NCBI RefSeq assembly: GCF_001942305.1
Contig: NZ_MKKE01000066.1
Span: forward strand, 62,001-126,000
Source: Saccharomonospora sp. CUA-673
Lineage (GTDB): Bacteria > Actinomycetota > Actinomycetes > Mycobacteriales > Pseudonocardiaceae
Length of the DNA stretch: 64,000 bases
Reading direction: 5' to 3'
Below are positions 28,011 through 37,815 of this stretch, in pieces. Numbering within the stretch: position 1 is the first letter of the stretch; the number at the start of each line of letters is the position of its first letter. The notes beneath the pieces were generated by a model, which was not told the DNA's origin, did not search any database, and was given only the letters and a program-made list of their open reading frames with translations. A program made the position numbers and the translations under genes.

Positions 28011-29850
28011 ATGACGGTCATCACGATCGATATCGACACGGGGGGTACGTTCACCGATGGCTTCGTCGTGCGGGACGGAATCGCACACACCATCAAGACG
28101 TTGACGACCCCGCACGACCTTGCGGTGTGCTTCCGCGAAACCATCGAGAACGCGGCGGGTTCGCTCGGCCTCACCGTACCGGACATGCTGCGAGAAACGG
28201 CCTCGGTGCGCTACGCGACCACGGTGGGTACGAACACCGTCGTTCAGCGCCGCGGACCACGGATCGGGCTGATCACCGACCCCGGCCTGCCACCGGCGGA
28301 CCAGGATGCCGGCGTCCAGTTGTTCGTCGAACCCACGATGGTGGCCGAGCTGCCCCCGGGCGACGAGGACGCCGGTCGGCGCGCGTTGCCCGCGCTGCGG
28401 ACCCTGCTGCAGGAAGGTGCCCGCGGTCTGGTCGTCGCATGTTCCGAGGGCGTCTCGGCCGACGAGTACGCGCTCGCGACCGGTTTCGCCGAGCACTACC
28501 CCAAGCATTGCCTCGACTCCGTTCCGCTGTTGCGCGGCGGTGAGGTCAGCGCCGACCCGGATCCGGTGCGCCGCCGGTCGACAGCGTTGTTCAACGCGTA
28601 CGTGCATCCCGACGTCGCCGACTTCCTCTACCGGGCCGAGGACTACCTGCGCGAACACGGATACCAGCGGCCGCTCCGCATCGTGCACAACGACGGTGGC
28701 GCAGCTCGGGTGGCCAGGACCATCGCCGGCAAGACGTACAACTCCGGTCCGATGGCCGGCCTGCTCGGGGCCCGCACCGTGGCCCGGTCCTACGGCTTCG
28801 ACGACCTGGTGACGCTCGACATGGGTGGTACCAGCCTGGACGTCGGAATCCTGCGTGCGGGTGAGGTGCCGATGCGCGAGCACGGCCGCGTCGAGGACGT
28901 CGAGATCTCCTTCCCGCTGCCGGACCTGGTTCCCCTCGGTCTCGGCGGCGGATCGATCGCCTGGCTCGACGAATCCCGGCTCAGGGTCGGTCCGCACAGC
29001 GCGGGCGCTCTTCCGGGACCGGCGTGTTTCGGCTTCGGCGGCACCGAACCCACGGTCACCGATGCGGACGTGGTCACCGGCGTCCTGCGGCCGCAGTCGT
29101 TCCTGAGCGGGCGTATGGACATCGATCGTGACGCCGCCGAGCGGGCGTTCGAGCCCCTCGCCGAGAAGCTGAACCTGAGCGTTCCCGAAACGGCCGGCCG
29201 CGTGCTCACGACGGCACACCAGGATTCGGCGGCGGCTCGCGGGGGAGTTGACCGGGCGAGGGATCGACCCGGCATCCGTGACGGCTCTCGGATTCGGCGG
29301 AAACGGGGCCACGCACGGCGCTGCCATCGCGGAGGCGGCCGGCATCCGTGAACTGGTCGTGTTGCCGTTCGCGCCGGTGTTCTCCGCCTACGGCGCGTCG
29401 ACGGTCGACATCCGGCACCGCCACGAGTCACCGGCGGGAGAGGTGAGCGAGAAGGTGCTGACCGGCCGCGTCCTGCGAGACATGCGCAGTGAGGGCATCC
29501 AGGGCCACGACGTCGAGGTGGCGGTGTCGCGGTTCGAGCGCGACGGTACCGAGTGGATAGCCGTCGAAGGCACCTACGAACTGCCGCACGTCGGTCTCGA
29601 ACAGCCGGGGGTCACCGACGCCGAGACCTCGGCGGTACCCGGTCCACGGCAGGAGCCGGTCCATTGGCCCGGCCACGGTGTGCTGGACACGACGGTGCTC
29701 GACAGTGCGGCGTTGCCGGCCGAAGAGCAGCTGGCAGGCCCTGTCCTCGTCGACGCATCGGCGACCACCTGTTGCGTACCGCCCGGCTGGGCGGTCACGC
29801 GCGACGACAACGGCGCGTTGCGCCTGACGTCCCTGGCAAGGAGCAACTGA
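28011..29850 (+). CDS. HyuA-type carboxylase/hydrolase subunit, alpha (Apc1-like; frameshift near 29220)
   Basis: Hydantoinase/oxoprolinase A family, ATPase fold. ATG 28011 follows AAGGAG (28000-28005). N-terminal IDIDTGGTFTDGF phosphate loop; VRYATTVGTNTVVQRRGPRIGL; second phosphate loop TLDMGGTSLDVGIL; GLGGGSIAWLDE; PGPACFGFGGTEPTVTDADVV. The frame is lost at VLTTAH near 29216 and resumes as GELTGRGIDPASVTALGFGG to 29850; unlike the other breaks this needs two missing bases or one extra. Repaired length about 612 aa. In acetophenone carboxylase the HyuA-like subunits use ATP to activate the ketone enolate and bicarbonate. First gene of a five-gene operon. Confidence 0.85.
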
Positions 29851-30205
29851 TGAGCGGCCAACGACTCCGTATCACGGAGTACCTGCAGATCGAACCCGAG
29901 ACCGTGACGTGGCACTGCGCGAGCTGCGGATACGCCATCGGGCCGGCACGCGAGAACTACAAACGCGGGCTCCTGCTGTACGAACGCGACCCACGGGAGA
30001 TCCATCCGCCACAGTTCGAGGGAACGCAGGACTTCGCTCCGGACCCGACGTGGTGCCGAATCGTGGAGTACTACTGCCCGGGTTGCGCGACGCAGGTCGA
30101 GACCGAGTACCTGCCACCGGGACATCCGCTGGTTCATGACATCGAGATCGATGTGGACGCCTTGCTTGCCAGGCGTCGGAGATCCGGGAAAGGCAGGCGC
30201 GCTGA
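29850..30205 (+). CDS. Small zinc-binding carboxylase subunit, gamma (Apc2/AcxC-like; frameshift near 30169)
   Basis: About 118-aa subunit with two CxxC pairs (HCASCGYAIG and YYCPGCATQVE) expected to bind zinc, plus WCRIVEYY. The layout matches the small subunit of acetone and acetophenone carboxylases. ATG 29850 overlaps the stop of the alpha gene. As given, the frame runs past the next start to 30305; adding one C near 30169 yields ALLAQASEIRERQAR and a stop at 30203-30205 overlapping the next ATG (TGATG). That coupling makes the frameshift reading more likely than a long tail. Confidence 0.8.
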
Positions 30206-32337
30206 TGGAGATCAACGTCGACATCGGAGGAACGTTCACCGACTGCCTCGCGACCGCCCACGACGGCACGGTCCGGACAGCGAAGGCGTTGACCACGCAC
30301 CATGACCTCTCGATCGGTTTCCTGCGAGCCGTGGGCGACATCGCGGCCGAGGTGGGGACCGACGTGGACGGCCTGCTCACCGACACCCACGCGATCCGGT
30401 ATGCGACCACGCTCGGCACGAATGCGCTTATCGAACGCAACGGCCCTCGACTCGGCCTGCTGACGACCCGCGGACACGAGGACACCGTCCCCATCGGACG
30501 GTGCAGGCAGTGGGCAGACGGGTTGCCGGCCACCGCGACGCGGGATCTCTCCCGAGCGAAACGCCCCGAACCGCTGGTCGAGCCCGAACAGATCGCTGCG
30601 CTGACCGAGCGGGTCGACTCGCGGGGTGAGGTGCTCATGCCGCTCGACCCGGAGGAGATCCGCGACCGTGTCGGCGATCTGGTCGACCAGGGCGTGCGCG
30701 GATTCGTCGTCTGCCTGCTGAACGCTCACATCAACCCCGAGCACGAGAAGCTCGTCCGGGAGATCATCGAGGAGGAGTACCCCAACGTCTATCTCGGCAG
30801 GTTCCCGACGATCCTGTCGCACGAGGTCTCCCAGCGAGCCGGCGAGTACGCGCGGTCGATGACGGCCACCATCAACGCGTACTTGCATCGCTTCACCTCG
30901 GACCGACTCTCGTCGCTCCGCGACGAGCTCCGCGGCCGAGGTTACCGAGGAGAGCTGCTGCTCGTGCACAACAGCGGTGGAATGGGCAGTCTCGCGGGCA
31001 CGACGCCGATCCAGACCGTCCACGCCGGACCGGTGTCGGGACTGTACGGGTCGCGGCACCTGGCGCATAGCAAGGGATTCGGCAAGGTCGTCACCACCGA
31101 CATGGGCGGGACGTCGTTCGATGTCGGCATCGTGGTCGACGGTTCGGTCCGCTTCTACGACTTCCACCCGGTCATCGACCGGTGGCATGTCCAGATCCCC
31201 ATGATGGACATCGCCGCGATCGGCGCGGGCGGCGGCTCGATCGCCAGGGTGGACCCGATCACGGGCATCGCCGTCGGCCCCGAGTCCGCCGGGTCGGACC
31301 CCGGCCCGGCCTGCTACGGGCAGGGAGGGACCGAACCGACCGTCACCGACGCGAACCTGGTACTCGGGTACCTGGACCCGGACAACTACCACGGCGGCAA
31401 GCTTCCGCTCGACCGCAGACGCGCCGAGCGGGCGATCGAACGTCGAATCGCGAAGCCGCTCGGTGTGTCGGTGCTCGAGGCGGCTCGGCAGATCCGCAAG
31501 GTCGTCGACGAGGCGATGGGCGCCGAGATCTTCAAGGGCGTCACGGTCAAGGGCTACGACCCACGCGAGTTCGCGGTGTTCTCCTTCGGTGGTGGAGGGC
31601 CCATGCACGCGTGCGGCTACGCACGGGCTCTCGACGCACGAGAGGTCGTGGTACCGCCGCACAGTTCGGTCTTCTCGGCCTCGGGAGCGGCCGGCCTCGA
31701 ACGGCTGCACATTTACGAACGATCGGCGTGGATGGTGCTGTTCAACCCTGTGGTGAAGCAGTTGTACGGCGATTTCGACGCGTTCAACTCCATTGTCGAC
31801 GAGTTCTCCGCACGGGCCGAATCGGATTTTGCGGGACAAGGGTACGGCCGCGACGACATCGAGACCGTGGTCGAGCTCGACATGCGTTCCACCGGACAGC
31901 TCTACGTGATCACGATCGCCAGTCCCGTGCGCAGGTTGGAGACGCAGGACGACCTCGCCGCGATCATCAAGACCTACTTCGAGGAGTACGGCGACCGGTT
32001 CGGTGACCTGGCACTGACCAAGGAGGTCGGTATCTCGATCGACGCCATCCGACTCCGGGCCTGGATCCCACGGCCGGCGCCGCGGCAGGCCGAACTGGCC
32101 ACCACGGGAGAGCCCGTCAGCAGAGCCCGAAAGGCAACGCGCGAGTGTTGGTGGGCCGGCCGGCAGACGTCCGTGGACACGGAGATCTACGACTACGCGG
32201 CGCTCGGTCCTGGCCACCGCCTCGCCGGTCCCGCGATCGTCGAAGCCCCGAACACCAACATCGTGGTCGAACCGGGGTGGACGGGCGAGATGGACGAGTA
32301 CGGGTTCTTCACGATGCGGCAGGAGGACAAGGCATGA
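30205..32337 (+). CDS. HyuA-type carboxylase subunit, alpha' (Apc3-like)
   Basis: 710-aa second HyuA-family subunit, intact. Motifs: NVDIGGTFTDCLA, IRYATTLGTNALIERNGPRL, DVGIVVDG after VTTDMGGTSF, AIGAGGGSIARVD, GSDPGPACYGQGGTEPTVTD and FSFGGGGPMHACGYARAL. Acetone and acetophenone carboxylases use such subunits to phosphorylate substrates in the carboxylation. Two different HyuA subunits in one operon is the acetophenone carboxylase pattern (alpha, alpha'), unlike plain N-methylhydantoinase (one HyuA, one HyuB). Confidence 0.93.
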   Translation: MEINVDIGGTFTDCLATAHDGTVRTAKALTTHHDLSIGFLRAVGDIAAEVGTDVDGLLTDTHAIRYATTLGTNALIERNGPRLGLLTTRGHEDTVPIGRCRQWADGLPATATRDLSRAKRPEPLVEPEQIAALTERVDSRGEVLMPLDPEEIRDRVGDLVDQGVRGFVVCLLNAHINPEHEKLVREIIEEEYPNVYLGRFPTILSHEVSQRAGEYARSMTATINAYLHRFTSDRLSSLRDELRGRGYRGELLLVHNSGGMGSLAGTTPIQTVHAGPVSGLYGSRHLAHSKGFGKVVTTDMGGTSFDVGIVVDGSVRFYDFHPVIDRWHVQIPMMDIAAIGAGGGSIARVDPITGIAVGPESAGSDPGPACYGQGGTEPTVTDANLVLGYLDPDNYHGGKLPLDRRRAERAIERRIAKPLGVSVLEAARQIRKVVDEAMGAEIFKGVTVKGYDPREFAVFSFGGGGPMHACGYARALDAREVVVPPHSSVFSASGAAGLERLHIYERSAWMVLFNPVVKQLYGDFDAFNSIVDEFSARAESDFAGQGYGRDDIETVVELDMRSTGQLYVITIASPVRRLETQDDLAAIIKTYFEEYGDRFGDLALTKEVGISIDAIRLRAWIPRPAPRQAELATTGEPVSRARKATRECWWAGRQTSVDTEIYDYAALGPGHRLAGPAIVEAPNTNIVVEPGWTGEMDEYGFFTMRQEDKA

Positions 32338-34453
32338 CCACGTCCGAATCGACCGAGCAGTTCTTCACCGACCTGTTGAACAATCAGCCCGTGATGTACG
32401 GGCCGGACCCGGACATCAACGCCGAGTACCGGCTGCGCCCACGTACCGACCGTGAGGACGAGGCGCTCGCTGCGATCACCGATCCGGCCGATCTCGCCGT
32501 CGGACTCAGCCGGGTCGAGGCGGTGCTGCAGTCGTCGATCGAGATGATGCAGCAAATCAGTGCGTCCGCGGCCGCGAAATGGGGCGACCTGATCGTCGGC
32601 ATCTACACCAAGGAAGGCGACTTCGCGGTAGCCACCTCCAGCGGGGTGAACATGTTCTCGGCGACGACCTCCTCGGTCCCGAAGTTCATCGCCCGCTACT
32701 GGGCCGACGAGCCCACGGTCGGCCTCGCCGAGGGCGACGTCTTCTACCACAACGACGCGAACTACGGCGGCACTCACAACCCCGACCACACGCTGATCAT
32801 CCCGCTGTTCTGGAAAGGCGAGCACGTCGCCTGGATCGGCGCAATCATTCACGAGGGTGAGAACGGTGCCGCGATCGACCAGGGCGGCTTCTCGGTGCGG
32901 GCGACCACCAAGTACGGCGAGGGAATTCGCATTCCGCCGATGAAGATCGGCGAGAACTACATCGTCCGCCGTGACGTCGTGAACCTCTTCCAGAACCAGG
33001 TTCGCGATCCGATGCTCTGGCTCACCGACGTCCGGTCGAAACTCGCCTCGGCACGTGCGGTGGAACGCCGGTTGCACGACTTCATGGCGGAACGATCGCC
33101 GGAACTGCTCATCGCGACGATGCGATCGGTACTCGAGACGACCGAGACCGAGGTGCGCCGGCGCATCGCCGCCTGGCCGGACGGTGTCTATCGTGCCACG
33201 CATTTCGCCGACAACACGCTCATGGAAGAACGCCTGTTCAAGCTGTCGGTCGAGATGGACAAACGCGGCGACAAGCTCACCATCCGCACCAAGGGCAGTT
33301 CACCGTCGATCGATCGCGCCCTCAACGCCCAGGCGCATTTCACCCGCGCCATCGTCGGCAATCTGTTCATGAACTTCCTGTACGGCGATCTGCCTCGCAC
33401 GGCCGGTTTTATCGCCGCACTCGACTACGATCTGGAACCGGGTTCGATCGTCACAGCGAACTCCGAGCAGCCGAGTTCGTTGTCTCTGCTGACGATGTTC
33501 TCGTTGAGCTCCGCGTTGCACCAGGCCGCGACGAAGGCGATGTTCGCGGTTCCCGACGTCGCCAAGCCGATGGCGCCGTGGTACCCGCAGGTGCCCACGC
33601 TGCAGTACGGCGGACTGACGCAGCACATGCAGATGTATGCCAACGTCTCGACCGAGATGAACGCGGCAGGTGGTGGCGCGTTGCACGACCGCGACGGTGA
33701 GCACGCGGCCGGCCCGATCTTCGCACCGGTGTCCGACTGGGGGGAGATGGAAGGGCGTGAGGCCGAGCTGCCCCTACTCGGTCTGTGGCGGCGCATTCCG
33801 GCAGACAACCATGGCTTCGGCAAGTTCCGCGGCGGTGCTTCCGTGGAGTGGGCCTACATGCTGTACGGAAGCCAGATGTTCGGGTTCGGCATCACGAGCA
33901 TGGGCGGACGGTTCCCCGTGACGGGCGGCATGTTCGGCGGCTACGGTGGTTCGTGTACTCCGCTGATCAGGATCAGCCTTCCGGCGGCGTGGAGGCCGTG
34001 CGGCAGTGGCTGCTCGACGGCGGCAAGGGCATGACGTTCGAGGGTTCGTCCATGGTGCGCGAGCAGCCCATCGCCGGGGAGTACCTCGTGGATCACCCGA
34101 TGCAGCCCGCCGACCCCCGCGTCGAGGGCGACATCTGGATTCAGCGGGTCGGAGGCGGTGGCGGCTACGGCGATCCGCTCGAGCGCGATCCCGAGGCGGC
34201 GATGCTGGACCTGCGCCGCGGCCTGATCAGCCCGGAGGTGGCCCACCAGGTTTACCGGCTCGTGTGGGACCCCGAGCGCATGGAGGTCGACATCGGGGCC
34301 ACCGAGGCGGCGCGAAGGGAGGAGCGCAAGGCACGTCTCACGCGCGGGCGCCCGTACGACGAGTTCGTCACGTCCTGGCGAGCCGATTCCCCGCCGGAGC
34401 ACCTCGGTTACCTCGGTTCGTGGGACTGGGAGGACGGCGACAGGGAGGGATGA
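32334..34453 (+). CDS. HyuB-type carboxylase subunit, beta (Apc4-like; frameshift near 33955)
   Basis: Hydantoinase B family subunit, about 706 aa repaired. ATG 32334 overlaps the alpha' stop. Features: EVMQQ-like N-terminal region SSIEMMQQISASA, GDVFYHNDANYGGTHNPDH (metal-site region of HyuB proteins), RGGASVEWAYMLYGSQMFG, then GGMFGGYGG. One missing T at 33955 gives GGYGGFVYSADQDQ, and the rest runs GDIWIQRVGGGGGYGDPLERDP to 34453, the glycine-rich end typical of HyuB. In acetone and acetophenone carboxylase this subunit carries the carboxylation site. Confidence 0.87.
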
Positions 34454-35238
34454 CGATGCTGTTCGCGCCGGTACTGCAGGACGTAGCCGCCCGGATGGCA
34501 GGTGTGGTGCCGACGTCTGGCGACCCCGTGCAGCAGGCGTATCGCCTGCGGGACGCGGTCGAGCTCGTACGTCCGGACTGGGTGGTCACCCACCACGATC
34601 CGGACGCCGAGGCTGCGGCAGCCCGGTCTGCCGGCAGCGAGGTGGAACTGGTCGACGTCACGTTGGCCGGTCGGCCGCCGGTGTCCGGGCTCGTCGAGGT
34701 CGTCAGGATCCTCACCAAACTGTTCCCGGACACGATCGTCGCCGCCTCGTTGACCGGTCCCGCCGCTCTCGCAGCGTCGTTGGCCACCGACGACGGGGAT
34801 GCGGATCTACTCGACTGCGGGGACGTGCTCGCCGAACTGGTGTCCGCGTACGTGGGGGCCGGTGCGCGGCGGATCATCGTGTGGGAGACCGATGTGCCCG
34901 ACGAGAATGCGACCGAGGTGGCCCGTTCACATGTGTCCATTGTGCGCAGGCTCGAGATGCTGGGTGTTCCGGGAGTCCTTTGTGGAGGGCCGGTCGTCGA
35001 CTCCACCGGATACGCGGCGCATGCCCTCGGTGTCGATGGTCGGGGTGCACTACTGGCCCCAGGCAGCGCGTTCGCGCGCGGAGCCGTGGAGTGCGTCGGC
35101 GAGTTGTGGCAACGCTGGACCGCGACGGATGTCGAGCCCCCGCGCCTGGTGCTGACTGACGGTCCGGTGCCCGGCGACTGCGACCTGGGCCTGCTGAGCT
35201 CGGTGAGCGGTCGACGGACCCAGGGCATCCGACCGTGA
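34450..35238 (+). CDS. Fifth carboxylase-operon protein (Apc5-like position)
   Basis: 262-aa protein, ATG 34450 overlapping the beta stop after GGGAGG. Segments such as YRLRDAVELVRPDWVVTHHD and AGARRIIVWETDVPDE hint at a UroD/methyltransferase-like TIM barrel, but I do not recognise a domain firmly. The place and size (about 27 kDa) match the loosely bound fifth subunit (epsilon, Apc5) of acetophenone carboxylase, which is needed for activity. Assignment is by synteny; sequence similarity to Apc5 is untested. Confidence 0.55.
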   Translation: MTMLFAPVLQDVAARMAGVVPTSGDPVQQAYRLRDAVELVRPDWVVTHHDPDAEAAAARSAGSEVELVDVTLAGRPPVSGLVEVVRILTKLFPDTIVAASLTGPAALAASLATDDGDADLLDCGDVLAELVSAYVGAGARRIIVWETDVPDENATEVARSHVSIVRRLEMLGVPGVLCGGPVVDSTGYAAHALGVDGRGALLAPGSAFARGAVECVGELWQRWTATDVEPPRLVLTDGPVPGDCDLGLLSSVSGRRTQGIRP

Positions 35239-35278
35239 CACACAGCAGCTACGGCGCGATGGCTGCGACCATGGAAGC

Positions 35279-35506
35279 ATGCGGATCGAGCTGGACCCGA
35301 AGGCCGACGCGGCCTACATCTCGCTGACCGGTGACGAACTCGAGCCAGGCCGCCAGACGCTCGACATCCCAACGCCGCCGGACGTGGCCGGTTCCGTCGT
35401 GATGGATTGGAAGGACGGCAAGCTCGTCGGACTCGAGGTCCTCGGCGCGTCCGAGCTGCTGCCCCCCGATTTCCTCGCCCGTGCCACGAACCCAGGGGAG
35501 CGATGA
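35279..35506 (+). CDS. DUF2283 family small protein
   Basis: 75-aa protein MRIELDPKADAAYISL...VVMDWKDGKLVGLEVLGAS, the usual DUF2283 layout (AYIxL near the N-terminus, D-x-x-G-x-L-x-G-x-E-x-L later). Function unknown; such proteins often sit near toxin-antitoxin or mobile loci. ATG 35279 is the natural start; no strong ribosome site is seen. It marks the transition from the catabolic region to the integrative element. Confidence 0.8.
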   Translation: MRIELDPKADAAYISLTGDELEPGRQTLDIPTPPDVAGSVVMDWKDGKLVGLEVLGASELLPPDFLARATNPGER

Positions 35507-35518
35507 GTGCTGCGGAGG

Positions 35519-36207
35519 TCAGCGTTGGGAGTCGGGGCGGGGTGTGATGAGGCGGCTGGTGTAGCCGGCTTTGATGAGGCGTTGGCAGGCGGCGTGGACG
35601 TCGGCGGGGATCTGTTGGGGTGCGATCTCGCCGGAGCGGCCTTGGAGGTCGAGGCGTTGGGTGTCGCCGACGAGCATGCTGGCCACGCGGTCGGGTTCGC
35701 CGATGTGGGCGAGGTAGGTGTCCAGGTCGTCGGGGGAGCCGGTGCAGAGGATGTCGACGTCTGGCCATTCGTGGGCGGCGATGGCCTGGGCGCGGCGTTG
35801 TTGGTACGGCCGGCAGATGATCAGTGCCGTGCGGGGCGTGATGCCTTCCTCAGCAAGGAGTCTCCGCGTGTGGTCGATGTTCTGCACCGTGTTGGTGGCG
35901 CGCGTTTCGATGCGGGTCGCCTCGTTCGGGACGCCGTGTTCGAGGGCGATCTCGCGGAAGTGGACGGCTTCGCCGCGGGGGAAGCGGTCGACGGTGGTGG
36001 GGCGTTGGCGCCGGTGAACACGACGAGGGGGAACAGGTCGCGGTGGTACAGCTCGGCCGTATAGGTCGCCACGCCGCCGTCGTGACTGCCGAGCCCGATC
36101 GCGACGTCGACGGGACGTAGCTCGTCGTCGATGCGGTGGAAGTGCCACAGGGTCTCGACGTCTGCGCGCACGGCGGCCGGCCACACGTCGTTACCGGAGC
36201 TTGTCAC
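35519..36207 (-). CDS. YdcF/DUF218 family protein (frameshifted near 36008)
   Basis: About 229-aa soluble DUF218-fold protein. GTG 36207 starts VTSSGNDVWPAAVRADVETL; then VDVAIGLGSHDGGVATYTAEL and FPLVVFTGANAP, the core DUF218 strand-loop pattern. The frame shifts in a run of C (36003-36008) and continues TTVDRFPRGEAVHFREIALE, ETRATNTVQNIDHTRRLLAE, ALIICRPYQQRRAQA. The E-x-x-A-T-N-T-x-x-N motif is diagnostic. Role unknown (YdcF binds SAM; other members act in cell-envelope metabolism). Lies just inside the presumed element. Confidence 0.8.
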
Positions 36208-36261
36208 GGCTACCCCTCGTTGCCCGGAGCCGGAAAAGCTGCACCCGGCGGTCGACAGAAG

Positions 36262-36301
36262 TGTGGCTCCTCGCCGGCGTTTCCGCTGGTGAGGAGCCAC
36301 A
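36262..36301. terminator. Hairpin upstream of the integrative-element operon
   Basis: Arms GTGGCTCCTCGCC and GGTGAGGAGCCAC (one mismatch, plus a closing T-A pair) around a 12-base loop. It lies between the divergent YdcF gene and the small zinc protein. Could be a terminator or attenuator; no long T-run. Confidence 0.5.
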
Positions 36302-36432
36302 TTCGTGCTGGTCGTGTTGTGCGCCCCCGGCGAGGCTCGTACAGCATCTACAACAAGCCGCTCGCGTCGTGAGCTGCGGGTTTCCGCCACCGTCGGGATT
36401 GCTCGGCGCCGCCGTCAGGGCGGTGATGCCGG

Positions 36433-36654
36433 ATGAATCCCGAGAAGATCATCACGGGGTTGACCTCTGCGCAGGCCGACGGGCTGGCGTGCGTGGTCTG
36501 CGGACGTGACTACCTCCGCGCTTCTGGGGCCGTGTCGCTTCTGGTGGGTCGGTCGCTGACTGGCTCGCAGGTGTTCGCCTGCGAAGGCCGTTGCGGCGAG
36601 GTGGCCGGAGCCGACCTGACGAAGGGGCGCCGCGTGGGTGGTGATCGCCGATGA
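36433..36654 (+). CDS. Small zinc-ribbon-like protein of integrative elements
   Basis: 73 aa with CVVCGRDY and a distal CEGRCG, giving four cysteines of a possible zinc ribbon. Its stop overlaps the DUF2637 start (ATGA at 36651-36654), so the two are coupled. Proteins of this type sit beside spdB-like genes in actinomycete integrative elements; function unknown. Confidence 0.6.
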   Translation: MNPEKIITGLTSAQADGLACVVCGRDYLRASGAVSLLVGRSLTGSQVFACEGRCGEVAGADLTKGRRVGGDRR

Positions 36655-37402
36655 GCACCACGCCAAACGCAGCACGGCCGGGGCGTGATCGTGCGCTATG
36701 GCTGCAATGCTCACTGGTCGGGATGGTGGCTGTCGGTGCGGCCTACGCCTCTTTCCGGCATGGACGCGAGTTCGCGTTGCGGTTCGGTGCGGATGAGACC
36801 AGCGCGACGATCTGGCCGCTTCTGGTGGACGGGTTGCTGACGGTGGCGACGGTCGAGTTGTGGAAGACCGGGCACGGTCGCCGCGACAGCGGCCGGTGGT
36901 CGGCTTGGGTGTCGTTCTTGTTCGGGGTCAGCCTGTCTCTGCTTGCCAATGTGATGGCCGCTCCCGAGCTGAGCGTGCCCGCCGTCGCGGTGGCCGCGTG
37001 CCCGCCGCTGGCGCTGCTGCTGTCGGTCGAACTATTGAACCGGGCGCTCAAGCGGCACCGCGCCGAGACCGCGAGCGAGACCAGAAACGAGACTGCCGAG
37101 ACCGGCGAGACGGGCGCCGGGATCACGCCGCCCGTCAGACTCTCGCTGGTCTCGGGCGAGTCCCGCTCGCCGGAGCAACCGACGGCGGAGCAGCGGATGT
37201 GGGCGTACTACCAGACGGAGCGTGCCAAAGGCCGAGCGCCAACCGGTGCAGAATTGGATCGGGTCGCCGGAACTAGCAATTACGGGCGCGCATCCTGCGG
37301 CGATGGAAGGAAGCAAGGCTGATAACCGATACCCCGGCGAGAGCCAGCGGTGCAGTCCGATCAGTTGCATTCTCCGCTGATCAGGCTTTGCGCCAGTCAA
37401 TC
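36651..37402 (+). CDS. DUF2637 (SpdB-like) membrane protein, frameshifted near 37280
   Basis: Transfer-associated membrane protein of Streptomyces-type plasmids and AICEs. Four hydrophobic segments (about residues 16-36, 48-70, 83-105, 108-130) with the conserved FRHGREFALRFGADETSATIW-like loop, then a charged tail with repeated E-T. The given frame ends at 37322; adding one C after GGGCGC near 37280 gives NYGRRILRRWKEARL, the usual DUF2637 end, with a stop near 37402. The tail codons contain five GAGAC(C) repeats. Usually found next to a traB/ftsK gene, which is absent here. Confidence 0.8.
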
Positions 37403-37755
37403 TGACGGCCGCGCACGAGCTGGAGCTTCTGCTTGTCGATGTTCCAGGTTGCAGCCGCAGGCTGACCGGCGAGATGTTGACGAACGGCGGCTTCTACGCG
37501 GTGCTGTTCGTCCGTGCTCAAGTCCAAGTCGTGAAAGTCGTGGCGCCACTCGCACGGAGCGCAGACGATCAGACGCTTTCGCAGGTGTGTGCGCCGCAGA
37601 CTCGCCACTGCGATGGAGTCCCCACCAGAGTCACACATGTGGCAGAAGTAGGACCACGGTGGGATGGTGATCCACCGTGGTCCGCCGCCAGGGACACGGG
37701 CTTGACCAAAGACAAGATCGAGTAGGGCACTGACCGGCCGCTTACGCAGCGGCAT
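37381..37755 (-). CDS. Hypothetical zinc-finger-like protein
   Basis: 124 aa with FCHMCDSGGDS and CAPCEWRHDFHDLDL, two CxxC-type pairs suggesting a zinc site. C-terminal helix SDEQHRVEAAVRQHL. I do not recognise the family. Converges on the DUF2637 gene; the spacing is short and they overlap if the frameshift reading of DUF2637 is right. Confidence 0.5.
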   Translation of the reverse strand: MPLRKRPVSALLDLVFGQARVPGGGPRWITIPPWSYFCHMCDSGGDSIAVASLRRTHLRKRLIVCAPCEWRHDFHDLDLSTDEQHRVEAAVRQHLAGQPAAATWNIDKQKLQLVRGRQIDWRKA

Positions 37756-37815
37756 CGACGCTCCTATCGGTGGCTAGTCCGAGGTGGTTTCGCGGCTCAG
37801 TCAAGCTAGTTCGCA

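Noticed and set aside
36208..36432. Left attachment site of the integrative element.
   Set aside because: No copy of the tRNA-Arg 3' half sequence could be found here or at 35240-35520, so the boundary stays open.
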